A stretch of DNA of 64,000 nt. Origin: an uncultured Nitrospira sp. (GTDB lineage: Bacteria > Nitrospirota > Nitrospiria > Nitrospirales > Nitrospiraceae). Position 1 is the stretch's first letter. Every line of letters begins with the position of its first letter. The translations under genes and the position numbers were made by a program. Of this stretch, positions 45,897-54,746 are shown in pieces. The notes under the pieces were generated by a model that worked only from the letters and a program-made list of their open reading frames with translations, was not told where the DNA came from and did no database searches. The stretch spans positions 1 to 64,000 of the forward strand of contig CABVRZ010000024.1 in assembly GCA_902500775.1 (NCBI GenBank), written 5' to 3'.

Positions 45897-45931
45897 GGAT
45901 CTCTTTTGATTCAATGAATCCAAAAAGATTC
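45897..45931. promoter_or_regulatory. GAATC/GATTC half-site array, copy 3
   Basis: This 35-bp array reads GGATC-N6-GATTC-N3-GAATC-N6-GATTC; the first half-site has one mismatch. It lies between the RoxA-like gene and the next lipoprotein gene (46085). Confidence 0.65.
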
Positions 45932-46084
45932 AGCAGCCTTAGAGATAACCGGCCACAGAGGCGAGTGGAGAGGCCGTTGCCAACATGAAACCTCGGGGCG
46001 CTATGGAAAGATACCTGGATAGCAGTAGAGGGAGTGTGTAGTCTTGAATGATGCCCCCATCAGGATATGGGGTTGAGCCGACAG

Positions 46085-48019
46085 CTACTCACACTTCTGC
46101 AACAATGTCCCGAGACACTTGAGCGTCCCTAGTGGATTAACCAGTGGCTTGCGCAGGACTGATCCCGGCGATGGATTGATCGCATTGCGACCGGCGGTCG
46201 ACAAGAAGTTCTCGACTCCCTTCGTGCCTGTCTTGGCCCCATCGACGAGGGATGTGATGACACGCCCCAGTCCGAGGTCACGCTCGAACGAAATCCCAGC
46301 GACATGCACCTTGATCGGGTCCGGTTTTCCGCAATCCGGACCGGAGGGGAAAGTCTCGTCCTTGTTGACCAATGCCGTAATCTCTTTGACTCGGTCTTCG
46401 GCGTGAACGTCATCGCCCTCGCTCCACGAAGCCAACATGGAAAACTCGGCTCGAAAGCCATTCGCATCAGCGAGAAACTGCGTCGGTGCATAAGTAATGG
46501 CCGCAAACGGTTTTGGCGCCGTGACTGTGACTGCCTTGATTCCACGAAGCACCCGATCCGCCTTCACCATTTTTGGTAGACCCATCAATGCAGGAATGAG
46601 GTTGGGCTTTCCCCCTCCGACGAGTTGACTCAACGTGACGCCGACCGAAAGATCGCCATCATCCATCACCGTGATGGGAAACTTCAAACAGTCTAGCCGA
46701 TTCACCACAACGAGAACAGGTACCCCAGCATAGGTATGGAGTGCAAACGACAGAGTGCCAGCCAGAACAGGGGATGCGGTCCCTTCCAGCGTCGTGCGCT
46801 TCCCGACGCCACCGCCAATCAGTGGGTCAAAATGGACATACATGATGCTGTTGGCCTCAAGGTCAACCGAAGCCGAATAGGTCAAACCTTTTTCGCTCCA
46901 CGCCGAGGTGATCTGCTTGAGCGTCACAGTTCCCCAGGCCGCATCACGACTATCCAACTCGACGGAAAGCCCACCGTCTCCGAGCAGATGATCCCGCCAT
47001 TGCTTCTCAAACAGCTTGCCGCGGGATCTGGTTGATTGAAACGAAACGGTGCGTTCATCGCTGGATCGTTCATTGAACTGAGCCGTGAGTTTCTCGAGCA
47101 ACGGCTTCCTGACGATGACGGTTGAATCGCCGGATGCAAAGGTCAATCCAACTGCGGCGGCGCGAATGGCATAGGTCAACCGTCCGATTTCAGTCTCCAG
47201 TTGCTCCGTCGGCACCCGGACAACTGGTTTGGGTATATAGGGAGTCTTATCGCCATACCGTGCAAAAATCCAGAACCCCGAGTCGGTCATCAAAAACTGA
47301 GAATAGCGAGCCACCACTGGCATCTCGAACTTCGGACTGGCATAGACGATCTTGATCTGGAAGCCTTTCTCCTCGTCCTTCAGCACCTCACTTCCCGACA
47401 GCCCCAATACAAGCTTGTCCAGCTTGGCCGTGGGCACTTTCACCACGAGATCTTTTTCAATCTGGTCGATGAGTCGGTTCCTGAGGTAATCACGCACCAC
47501 AGCAATGTTTTGAAACCGCATGGAATACCAGGAGAGATCTGGATGGAGCTCTCTCACTTTTACCCTAAAGGCAAGTTGGTCTTCAGTTGTGTCCCCATCC
47601 GGCTCGGGCGGCAAGAATAGGAGATCACCCGTCATCCTTGCGTCAAATTCGAGGTGATTGGTGAAACTGGCAACGGAAACCCGAAGCTCCAGTTCACTAC
47701 GACCAGCCCTACTGACCAATTGAATGTCTTCGATCCTCACTGACAGATCTTCAAGACCCTCCGGTGGCTGGGTCGGACTGATGACAAGCCCCTTGAGCAG
47801 CGACAGCAACTTGACCATGCCCTGATTCGAGATCCCAATCCCCAAATCAGCTGCGGCATGTCCTCCACCCTGCTGCTGAAGCTGGTCTTGCAGCGCCAGG
47901 CTCTCATACACCGCCCGCTGATGGTCGACGATGAGTTGGCTTTCCCGGTCGAAGCCACAGCCGGATAACACCATCACCCACAGGATTAGCTGCAACGCCT
48001 GTTTATGTTTCATGGCCAT
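46085..48019 (-). CDS. Large lipoprotein of unknown function
   Basis: This is a 644-residue protein. The signal peptide ends in the lipobox VMVLSGCG, so it is expected to be membrane-anchored outside the cytoplasm. The mature protein is mostly beta, with repeated amphipathic strands (LSVRIEDIQLVSRAGRSELE, ITSAWSEKGLTYSASVDLEA), and could bind lipid or form a barrel-like tube. No family is recognised. A second ATG two codons in (48013) is also possible. There is no sigma-54-type element upstream, so it may not share the regulation of its neighbours. Confidence 0.65.
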   Translation of the reverse strand: MAMKHKQALQLILWVMVLSGCGFDRESQLIVDHQRAVYESLALQDQLQQQGGGHAAADLGIGISNQGMVKLLSLLKGLVISPTQPPEGLEDLSVRIEDIQLVSRAGRSELELRVSVASFTNHLEFDARMTGDLLFLPPEPDGDTTEDQLAFRVKVRELHPDLSWYSMRFQNIAVVRDYLRNRLIDQIEKDLVVKVPTAKLDKLVLGLSGSEVLKDEEKGFQIKIVYASPKFEMPVVARYSQFLMTDSGFWIFARYGDKTPYIPKPVVRVPTEQLETEIGRLTYAIRAAAVGLTFASGDSTVIVRKPLLEKLTAQFNERSSDERTVSFQSTRSRGKLFEKQWRDHLLGDGGLSVELDSRDAAWGTVTLKQITSAWSEKGLTYSASVDLEANSIMYVHFDPLIGGGVGKRTTLEGTASPVLAGTLSFALHTYAGVPVLVVVNRLDCLKFPITVMDDGDLSVGVTLSQLVGGGKPNLIPALMGLPKMVKADRVLRGIKAVTVTAPKPFAAITYAPTQFLADANGFRAEFSMLASWSEGDDVHAEDRVKEITALVNKDETFPSGPDCGKPDPIKVHVAGISFERDLGLGRVITSLVDGAKTGTKGVENFLSTAGRNAINPSPGSVLRKPLVNPLGTLKCLGTLLQKCE

Positions 48020-48172
48020 TCTTAATGTCCCAGCTGACTAATCACACACAGGATTGATATGTTTACGCTCCTATCACATCTCGGAAGATACTTGGCGCCT
48101 GACACTCATAGTGAGGACCACGGTAGGAGTCAATGCCGAATCCCACATTCCCGAGCAGAGTGCTAGGAGGGG

Positions 48173-48370
48173 TTATTGAGTGGAAGCGGATTGGCGGTAA
48201 TGCCGAGACATACATATCGACAATTCGTTGAACATGCCATTGTGATCAGAACCATTCATGGATGCCCTCACGATCGAGCCCGAGGTATTCTTAATCCCGA
48301 AGTAGGGGCCCCCAACCTGGTTGCCATTACCAAGCTAATTGCCTCCACATGATCCACCCTGTTGCTGCAT
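48173..48370 (-). pseudogene. Short Gly/Asn-rich frame interrupted by an amber codon
   Basis: From an ATG at 48370 the frame reads MQQQGGSCGGN, then TAG, then 53 residues (LGNGNQVGGPYFGIKNTSGS and on) to a TAA at 48173. The part after the stop has protein-like composition. It may be a decayed gene or the 3' remnant of a longer exported protein. It lies 6 bp after the stop of the HEPN gene and fills most of the 48020-48376 gap. Confidence 0.3.
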
Positions 48371-48376
48371 GTACGT

Positions 48377-49000
48377 CTACAGGCTGTACCTGCGCATGAA
48401 AAGGTTCACCCCTTCAAGCATTAACGCAATCCGGTTCTTGTCACTCACCTCAACCCACTCGCCGTGAGCTGCATGGTTGCGAAGCCCTCCCCAGGCGGTG
48501 ATGTCTTTATGGTCTTGCTTCGTTATCAGATCGCTATCTCTCAATAGAGTCGCATAGCTATCCAAACCAGGCTTGCGCGGGCCAATGGAAAGGCCTTCGC
48601 TCTCTACCCACGTACGCAGGAACTCCTCGAGCGCTGCGCCAATAATCACGGCTGGTGCTGCAGGGTGGATTTCTTTTGACTCAAGAAGCTGATGTGCTTG
48701 TTCCAGAAAATCTGAAACGACGTCGAGTTGCGCGCGTCGCTCTGGAGAGACTTGTGACTGCAATCCTGCATCGACATGAGCGCGGAAAGCGGAAAGAACC
48801 GCACTTACGTTCTCAGCCAAATAGTTCTCATTTACACTGCGCGGATTGAGTGCTTTCAGGTTAGCCAGAAACTCGCTCTTCGGACCTGCATAGACACGCA
48901 AAAACTCACACACCTCTGCATAAATGCCGATGATCTCTTGAGTAGGTCTCGCCTCCCGGATCAGTCTGTCGATATGCACAATTAGCTGAGTCGTGTCCAT
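48377..49000 (-). CDS. HEPN-type protein with an R-x4-H motif
   Basis: This is a 207-residue helical protein. The C-terminal third contains AWGGLRNHAAHGEW, which carries the R-x4-H catalytic pattern of HEPN ribonucleases in the usual context of two long helices (PAVIIGAALEEFLRTWVESEG before it). The N-terminal 110 residues form a separate helical domain. No nucleotidyltransferase partner is adjacent. Such orphans occur as abortive-infection RNases or structural proteins, and the role here is open. Confidence 0.6.
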   Translation of the reverse strand: MDTTQLIVHIDRLIREARPTQEIIGIYAEVCEFLRVYAGPKSEFLANLKALNPRSVNENYLAENVSAVLSAFRAHVDAGLQSQVSPERRAQLDVVSDFLEQAHQLLESKEIHPAAPAVIIGAALEEFLRTWVESEGLSIGPRKPGLDSYATLLRDSDLITKQDHKDITAWGGLRNHAAHGEWVEVSDKNRIALMLEGVNLFMRRYSL

Positions 49001-49039
49001 TGATCGTACGGCTAGGTAGTGGATAGCTTGGTCATGAAA

Positions 49040-49300
49040 CTATGATGACCTCATTCTAAAAATTTCACCAATTCTCCAGACTTTCCAATGACCTGTCAAC
49101 TCGTTGGCAGTGTCATCTACAACAACACCCAGGCAAACACCTGCATGAGTTTCTGGTTTTGAGTAGCGTATTTCGACAAGACAATGTTTTCGAGCACGAC
49201 ATTCGAAACCAAAAGCACCGGACTGGGAACTCTTGACTGACTTGACTGATGCGATACGCTCGCCTCGTTGAGCCGGTGAACCGAGCTTCACGAACGACGA
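49040..49300 (-). other. Possible truncated small gene
   Basis: The minus-strand frame ending at 49040 has a protein-like C-terminal part (RKHCLVEIRYSKPETHAGVC, then DTANELTGHWKVWRIGEI) but no credible start codon or ribosome site after the cytochrome stop at 49308. It could be a 5'-truncated gene. The region is less GC-rich than its neighbours. Otherwise I see nothing in this 307-bp gap. Confidence 0.25.
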
Positions 49301-49307
49301 GCAACGA

Positions 49308-50540
49308 CTATTTCCCAACCGGCACATTCTCCGTTCGCTTCACAATCTCGATCGGCTGAAAGACGGGGTCTTGCGATCCCTGAGGCGATTCGGCTTCGAC
49401 ACGTTGGAGGAAGGAGGCAGGACCATTCACCGGACTGTAATTGAGCCCGACTTCGACATCAAACGTCTTGGTGTCCTTGGGTGTTGAGAAGGTAAAGGTT
49501 TCCTCTCTCGTCTCTTCTGGCTTCAACACCGTGTCCTCGGCCACTTTGACGGCCTCAAAATCAAAGATCGTCGGCTGGCCCTGCGCATCCAAATACGTCC
49601 GACCATAGACCCGCTTATCCGAAAACACGGTTTTGAGGTTTTTGCCTTTGATCTCCAGATTCAACACCACTGAAGCCCAGGCCGGATGGGTCGCCGGCAA
49701 GTTGTGAGGGACGAGACTTTGGACCTTGACCGTCACCGTCGTCTTGTCTCCTTCGACCTTTGTCTGCACCGCTACCTTCGCCGCCTCCTGGCGGAGCTTG
49801 CCGAGACGTCCAGGGAAACTATGGTTCGCGACGGTCCGTTTCTTTTCTCCGTTGGCTGATTCTCCAACTTGCTGCGGCATGTGGCAGGTCTGGCATTCTT
49901 TGCCGGACTTCACAGCTCGACTCTGATCCCAATTCCCCAGCAAGTCATTGGCCTTCCCAAGATTCGCCGACGACGGTATCGACTGATGACAGTTCAAGCA
50001 GAGATCAGACTTCTGGAACAGACTCGATTCCATCGACTGATGGGCGAGGTTCTGCACAAAATCTTTGTAAGGGCCATAGAGCGTTTTTCCGCCAACTTCA
50101 TACTTGGGTTCAGGAGGATGCTTCGCGCGGTCCACGTGCTTGATCAAATGGCACTGACTGCAGGCCACGCCGTCCAAGGAGGGATCGCCTCCTTTTGCTT
50201 GATCCACAAACAGCTGGGCCTGCTCAGAGAACTCCCGAACATGCGGCGCATGACATCGGAAACACAGCGCCTGATCCTTTCCGCCAGACGACTTCACATA
50301 GGCATCCAGTGCGGTACGGAACGCGGGAGAATGAATGGACTTGGCCAAGGGCGATGTTTCCCATTCTTCGTACACCCGTTCGTGACAGCGTTTACATTTA
50401 TTGGAATGAGGAAAGACCTTCTCGATCGCCGCCTGACTTCCTGGATTCTGAGCCTGGGCGAAAGCCGAATCGCTGCTCAGCAATGCGAGAAGGCCGGCTG
50501 CGATGACAATACAGAGTTTCATGACCGCTTTCATGCTCAT
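49308..50540 (-). CDS. Pentahaem c-type cytochrome (cytochrome c554-like)
   Basis: This is a 410-residue protein with a signal peptide ending in SAFAQA. Five haem-binding motifs are seen in the N-terminal 240 residues (CKRCH, CFRCH, CSQCH, CLNCH, CQTCH), arranged as in cytochrome c554/multihaem families. A beta-rich C-terminal domain of about 170 residues follows. The periplasmic role is electron transfer. An ATG at 50540 is taken as the start; a GTG at 50582 would overlap the upstream gene. It is coupled to the related pentahaem gene 50563-51894. Confidence 0.8.
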   Translation of the reverse strand: MSMKAVMKLCIVIAAGLLALLSSDSAFAQAQNPGSQAAIEKVFPHSNKCKRCHERVYEEWETSPLAKSIHSPAFRTALDAYVKSSGGKDQALCFRCHAPHVREFSEQAQLFVDQAKGGDPSLDGVACSQCHLIKHVDRAKHPPEPKYEVGGKTLYGPYKDFVQNLAHQSMESSLFQKSDLCLNCHQSIPSSANLGKANDLLGNWDQSRAVKSGKECQTCHMPQQVGESANGEKKRTVANHSFPGRLGKLRQEAAKVAVQTKVEGDKTTVTVKVQSLVPHNLPATHPAWASVVLNLEIKGKNLKTVFSDKRVYGRTYLDAQGQPTIFDFEAVKVAEDTVLKPEETREETFTFSTPKDTKTFDVEVGLNYSPVNGPASFLQRVEAESPQGSQDPVFQPIEIVKRTENVPVGK

Positions 50541-50562
50541 GGGGCAGTAAGAAACTTGTCGA

Positions 50563-51894
50563 TTAAGGAAGTTGTTTAACACGATAGGTCAGAAAATGTC
50601 GTTGTGTGTATTCGTGGATGATCTTTCTCGCCTCCTCACGCTCCGCATCCGTCGGGAGCGAGGCAAGGTAGTTCTTCGCTATATCTGGTGCAGGGGTGGG
50701 AATCAGTGCATAGGTGAGCACCACTTCAATCGACGAGGCAGCGGTCCCGCTCGGAAGCGTGAAGGCAAAGGGCACCTTCCTCGTATTGCCACCCTTGATG
50801 AAGGGATCCGGAATGGGGCCACGGAGAAGCTTGTCATAGGATAATCCAAACTGCTGCGTCTCCTCCGTCAAAGTTTGCCCCGTAGCATCCTTCGCCGTCA
50901 CCGTCAGGAAGAACTGTTTCAGCACCGGATCGCCATCGGGGAAGATGTGCGGCAAACTACCGACCTTCACAAGACTTCTTCCTTCCACGGTCGCGCCCGC
51001 CTTTGTCAACTCCACATCAATTCGAGGCATCCACTCCGCCTGCACGTTCCGATTCTTAAGCATCGTTCCGGCCACAACGACGCCGCGAAACCAATGGCGA
51101 CCAATGGATCGGGTCATCGCACCGCGTCGTGACGTTGAACTCCCGGTTGAAGGCTCCATATGGCAATCCTGACAGATCGTACCTTCCAAGATTTCTCCGG
51201 GCAGATTTTTTTGGGTGACATCTTTCACTTTGTCGAAGTGGCAGGAGGCGCAGAAACTGGCTTCTCGAAATTGCGTCGACTGCACGGCCTGATGGACAAG
51301 ATTCTCTTCAGGATTCGCATAGGGACCATAGAGCGTTCGTCCTGGCTGCAGGGTAAACGTCGGCGGCGAGCTCGCGCTCTTGTCCATTCCCGCCATCAAG
51401 TGACAGGCCGCACAGCCGATCCCTTCTACCCCAGATTTTCCGCTCAAGACTTGCCCGACGATCTTCTCGGTATGTTCCGGGAACACCGTCACGGCAGGAA
51501 CATGGCACGCCAAGCATCGCCGCTGCTCATCCGCTGTTGGATTCGTCTCTTTCCAAAGACCGAGGACCGTTCGGAAAACCGGTGAGGTCAACGAGGTCCC
51601 GTGCAAGAGCGCGGCATCCACACGCCCAAAGGTCTTCAAATCAGGCGTCTGCTCTCTGACACCCTTCCACTCTTCATAATGCCGCTCATGGCACTGTTTG
51701 CAGTCTTCTGAACGGATGAAGACTTTTTCAATGTCCGCCACCCAATCAACCGCAACCTGATCCTTCACCCGCTGTGCGTCTGCTTGTGCCTGAGCCAGGC
51801 CGCAGACAAATCCAACCAGAGATAGGAAACAGAGCGCCGCAATGCTCCATCTCCACCGTGCGCGACCACTCTGTTCGTTGGCCTTACCTCTCAC
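50563..51894 (-). CDS. Pentahaem c-type cytochrome (paralogue of the 49308 gene)
   Basis: This is a 443-residue exported protein. The signal peptide core is SIAALCFLSLVGFVCGLAQA. Five CxxCH motifs are present (CKQCH, CLACH, CAACH, CASCH, CQDCH), with the same order and the same following beta domain as the next gene, so the two arose by duplication. Shared segments include TLYGPYxxxxxNLxHQ and the first motif C-K-x-C-H-E-R-x-Y-E-E-W. It starts with GTG after AAGGTAAG. It is the upstream partner in a two-gene unit. Confidence 0.8.
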   Translation of the reverse strand: MRGKANEQSGRARWRWSIAALCFLSLVGFVCGLAQAQADAQRVKDQVAVDWVADIEKVFIRSEDCKQCHERHYEEWKGVREQTPDLKTFGRVDAALLHGTSLTSPVFRTVLGLWKETNPTADEQRRCLACHVPAVTVFPEHTEKIVGQVLSGKSGVEGIGCAACHLMAGMDKSASSPPTFTLQPGRTLYGPYANPEENLVHQAVQSTQFREASFCASCHFDKVKDVTQKNLPGEILEGTICQDCHMEPSTGSSTSRRGAMTRSIGRHWFRGVVVAGTMLKNRNVQAEWMPRIDVELTKAGATVEGRSLVKVGSLPHIFPDGDPVLKQFFLTVTAKDATGQTLTEETQQFGLSYDKLLRGPIPDPFIKGGNTRKVPFAFTLPSGTAASSIEVVLTYALIPTPAPDIAKNYLASLPTDAEREEARKIIHEYTQRHFLTYRVKQLP

Positions 51895-51924
51895 ACCTTA
51901 CCTTTCACCTTTTACCGACCAGCG

Positions 51925-52335
51925 TTAGTCTCGTTTACATCCGACGAAGTGAAAGTTCACTCCCCATCCGACCGGATCGCCGGGATCTGCCGCCTCATAC
52001 GTTCCAACTGTAAAATTGCATTCATTCATGACCTTTTTCATAGCTCGGCCAAAATCCGCCATGGTTCGAATCTCCTGCTTATTGATCTCCTTGATGACGG
52101 ACCGGACTTTGATCCCGGCATAGTCTGCACGGGAGCTTCCAATGACCTCGAAGACGGCAACCCCTTGCGGCTTTTGAAGATTGAGTTCTTTCTGAATCGC
52201 TTCATCGACAGCACCGACAACAATGCCGAATTCTTCACCCAGCTTCGAGGATTCCTCTTCCGACATCTCACCGGATTGCGCCTCAGCCTGTGCAACCCAG
52301 ACTGGGGTGACGAGGAGTACACCCAACAATGCCAC
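51925..52335 (-). CDS. Small exported PDZ-domain protein
   Basis: This is a 136-residue protein. The GTG at 52335 is chosen because GGAGGAG lies 8 bases upstream and the encoded N-terminus is a clean signal peptide (ALLGVLLVTPVWVAQAEA); a longer frame to 52428 would run into the repeat at 52394. Residues about 55-110 form a PDZ fold (QGVAVFEVIGSSRADYAGIK, then VIKEINKQEIRTMADFGRAM). It may act in periplasmic maturation or scaffolding for the adjacent cytochromes. Confidence 0.7.
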   Translation of the reverse strand: MALLGVLLVTPVWVAQAEAQSGEMSEEESSKLGEEFGIVVGAVDEAIQKELNLQKPQGVAVFEVIGSSRADYAGIKVRSVIKEINKQEIRTMADFGRAMKKVMNECNFTVGTYEAADPGDPVGWGVNFHFVGCKRD

Positions 52336-52393
52336 GCCCAGCGCTCCTCCATCCACCGAACATTCCTCCGGGTCTGATGCGACTCTGCTCCTC

Positions 52394-52521
52394 GCAGGGT
52401 TGTCAAACGGGCTGTCCATCAAGGCCACAGGGAGTCCTGCAACCGAGGCGTACCCTCTGGGGTACGTCGCAAGCAGGCGGACGACTGAGGACGCAGCCGG
52501 CAGCCTGTTTCACAACCCTGC
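52394..52521. repeat. 128-bp dispersed long palindrome, copy 3 (variant arms)
   Basis: The outer arms are GCAGGGTTGTCAAACGGGCTG and a matching CAGCCTGTTTCACAACCCTGC, with a central GCGTACCCTCTGGGGTACG dyad. The arm sequence differs from copies 1 and 2, but layout and size agree. Its right arm encodes the last residues and the stop of the NxrC-like gene. Confidence 0.65.
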
Positions 52522-53355
52522 TCCTGGATCGATGCGTAGCTGAAACCAAGGCGCCACCGCCTTTTGCCCGTTTCGTTCTTTATTTTCTCCGTTCCAGACA
52601 GAGAATGACACGGTTTGGATCCGTCCAGGAATAAGTGTTGCTTCGTTCTCTTGCTCCTCGCTGAGGAGTGGGCGCCGCATCATGACGTACCACACTCCAT
52701 TCCTCCAAAACCCTTGGCCCTGCACTCGCCCCTGCTTGTCTTTCGTCGTCAACGTGCTGAAACCTCCGCCGATGAGGTCTTCCACGGAAGACACTCGCCG
52801 TGGAATGACTTCGAACGTTCGGACGCCACCTTCTTTCTTCTCCGGAGCGCGCGCGGCCCGACGATCGATATCGCTCTGCCAGTCGGCCTTCCAGTGCCAA
52901 ATATTGATGTAGTGATCCAACTGTCCCATGCAAAAGAATGCCGGGGCATCACCGAGAGGAAACCCGATCGCCACCCCGTCTCGGAACGTCCCAGGAGTCA
53001 GACGATCATTCTTGGTGTTGTCCTGCCACTCCAACAAAAAAGCAATTTCGGTTCCATTATGAACGGATCGCACGGTCAAGGCACGAACCGTGGGCTCTGG
53101 CCAGACCGGTCTGGTGATGACTTGACCGCTGAGGGGGATCGTGATCGGCGAGGCCGTTTGCCAGACCGTATCATCGGCGGTCTTCGGCATCTCACTTTGG
53201 ATCAGGAACGATCGGATCGTCATCCCCTCGGAACTGACCAACGGAACCCCGAAGGCGCCAAGCACACTGGCGATGACGATCAGCCCGGATAAGAATCCAA
53301 GTACATGAAACCGGACGCTACCGATGGACATCGTTCGCACAGGGCTATACTCCAT
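52510..53355 (-). CDS. NxrC-like haem-b gamma subunit (ethylbenzene-dehydrogenase-type), copy 1
   Basis: This is a 281-residue exported protein of the haem-binding gamma-subunit family of DMSO-reductase type II enzymes. Typical segments are ITIPLSGQVITRPVWPEPTV, VAIGFPLGDAPAFFCMGQ (likely Met haem ligand), YINIWHWKADWQ, SSVEDLIGGGFSTLTTKDKQ (likely Lys ligand region) and SVWNGENKERNGQKAVAPWF. It would pass electrons between a periplasmic molybdoenzyme and c cytochromes. An N-terminal signal segment (FLSGLIVIASVLGAFGV) is present. The start (53355 or 53331) is uncertain. A paralogue lies at 59259. Confidence 0.75.
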   Translation of the reverse strand: MEYSPVRTMSIGSVRFHVLGFLSGLIVIASVLGAFGVPLVSSEGMTIRSFLIQSEMPKTADDTVWQTASPITIPLSGQVITRPVWPEPTVRALTVRSVHNGTEIAFLLEWQDNTKNDRLTPGTFRDGVAIGFPLGDAPAFFCMGQLDHYINIWHWKADWQSDIDRRAARAPEKKEGGVRTFEVIPRRVSSVEDLIGGGFSTLTTKDKQGRVQGQGFWRNGVWYVMMRRPLLSEEQENEATLIPGRIQTVSFSVWNGENKERNGQKAVAPWFQLRIDPGAGL

Positions 53356-53424
53356 GAAATGATCACGCTCAGAATACCACAAAACCTGGGCGGGACAAAT
53401 GTGAGGAGACTGGAACGAGGAAGA

Positions 53425-54678
53425 CTAGGAGAGCTTCAACCGGCGGATCTTGTTTTCTCCGCGTTCGCAGATATAGAGATGGCCTTGTGAGTCCAGCGCC
53501 AATCCGACAGGAGAATTCACCACCGCCTCGATACCGAGCAGACCGTCACCGTGCTTCAACTGCCCTGCTGATTCTTTTGCCACGAATCGGGCAGCTCCAC
53601 AGCCACCGATATTCTTGTCTTCGTAGCCGCTGTCCCCATTTCCCGCGACCGTGGTGATCACACCTGTCCTGCCGTCTACCTTCCGTACACGATGATTCAT
53701 GGTATCAGAAATATAGAGATGGCCCTCTCGGTCAAAGATCGCGGCTTCAGGAGCATGCAACATGGCTCGCACAGCCGGCTTATCATCACCGTCATATCCA
53801 TACCGACAGACCCCTGCGACGGTCGAAATCACACCGGTCTGGGCGTCGATCTTCCTGACACGATTGCTTCCCTTGTCGACGATGTACACATCGCCCTTGC
53901 CGTCGACCGTAATCCCGACAATGTCGTAGAGCCTCGCTTCCATCGCAGGCTTTCCATCGTCCAAATACATCGACATATCGAGCCCGTCGGAACAGACCGG
54001 CATGAGCCATCCTTGATCATCACTGAAATCGATCCCGATCGCATCACCGGAGAGCACCACGAGGTTCCTGGCCACCAACGGCTGTTCACGCGCATCGTCC
54101 TCAGCCGTCCAAAATCCCGCGATCGTCGTCACTAAATCCGTGTTGGGATCGTACCGTCGAACCTTATGCGCCTGCGTGTCGGCAATGTACAACGCATCGT
54201 CCTCACCGAATGCGATGGCTGCCGGCCACGTCAGATTGACCTCGCGCGCTGGGCCGTCTCCGTTAAACCCATGCTGACCGGTCCCGACCACCGTCGTGAT
54301 GATTCCCGTCTCATGATCGACTTTCCGAATCCGATTACTTCCAGAGTCACAGATGTACAGGTTGTTCCGAGAATCAAAGGCAACCCCCAGGGGTAGATAG
54401 AGGCCGGCCTCTCCACAGACTCCGTCATCGCCGCTATAACAGGTTTCTCCGATCCCGGCGAAGTTGTGGAGCGTCCCATCTTGGAGGTGCACACGTCGGA
54501 TGCGGTCCGATCCCGATTCCGCAAAATAGAACCACTGCTCATCACGATCGAGTGCCGCGTGATGAGGGAGCGGGATTCCTGCCTTCACTGCACGCTTGCC
54601 ATCGCCCGTGCTTCGAGCCTTCCCGTTACCAGCAAACGTCTCAATGTAGCCAGCGGCCAATCCGAGTTCGGTTTCCAT
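53425..54678 (-). CDS. NHL-repeat beta-propeller protein
   Basis: This is a 417-residue protein with about six NHL repeats. Each has the pattern V/I-T-T-V-A-G-x-G followed by G-D-x-x-A and LYIAD/LYICDS-type strands (for example LYICDSGSNRIRKVDHETGI). It forms a propeller used for protein or ligand binding. There is no signal peptide, so it appears cytoplasmic unless the start is misplaced. It lies between the NxrC-like gene and tatA on the same strand. Confidence 0.75.
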   Translation of the reverse strand: METELGLAAGYIETFAGNGKARSTGDGKRAVKAGIPLPHHAALDRDEQWFYFAESGSDRIRRVHLQDGTLHNFAGIGETCYSGDDGVCGEAGLYLPLGVAFDSRNNLYICDSGSNRIRKVDHETGIITTVVGTGQHGFNGDGPAREVNLTWPAAIAFGEDDALYIADTQAHKVRRYDPNTDLVTTIAGFWTAEDDAREQPLVARNLVVLSGDAIGIDFSDDQGWLMPVCSDGLDMSMYLDDGKPAMEARLYDIVGITVDGKGDVYIVDKGSNRVRKIDAQTGVISTVAGVCRYGYDGDDKPAVRAMLHAPEAAIFDREGHLYISDTMNHRVRKVDGRTGVITTVAGNGDSGYEDKNIGGCGAARFVAKESAGQLKHGDGLLGIEAVVNSPVGLALDSQGHLYICERGENKIRRLKLS

Positions 54679-54746
54679 AAGTGCGACGCTCTCTAGGGGA
54701 CTGTTAAAAGATGATCTTGCCGCTCATGCACGTTCGACTCTCGGCG

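Noticed and set aside
37226-45931. GAATC/GATTC arrays as RNA hairpins or intrinsic terminators
   Set aside because: A 16-bp stem could form in copy 2, but in copies 1 and 3 the linker changes break pairing without compensation and no T run follows.
45527-45988. 153-codon plus-strand frame across the unit 3 promoter and array
   Set aside because: It lacks coding bias and a ribosome site and covers the conserved regulatory elements.
31602-48337. Reassigned amber codon in this organism
   Set aside because: Only two interrupted frames were seen, both in accessory genes; the large genes here do not depend on amber read-through.
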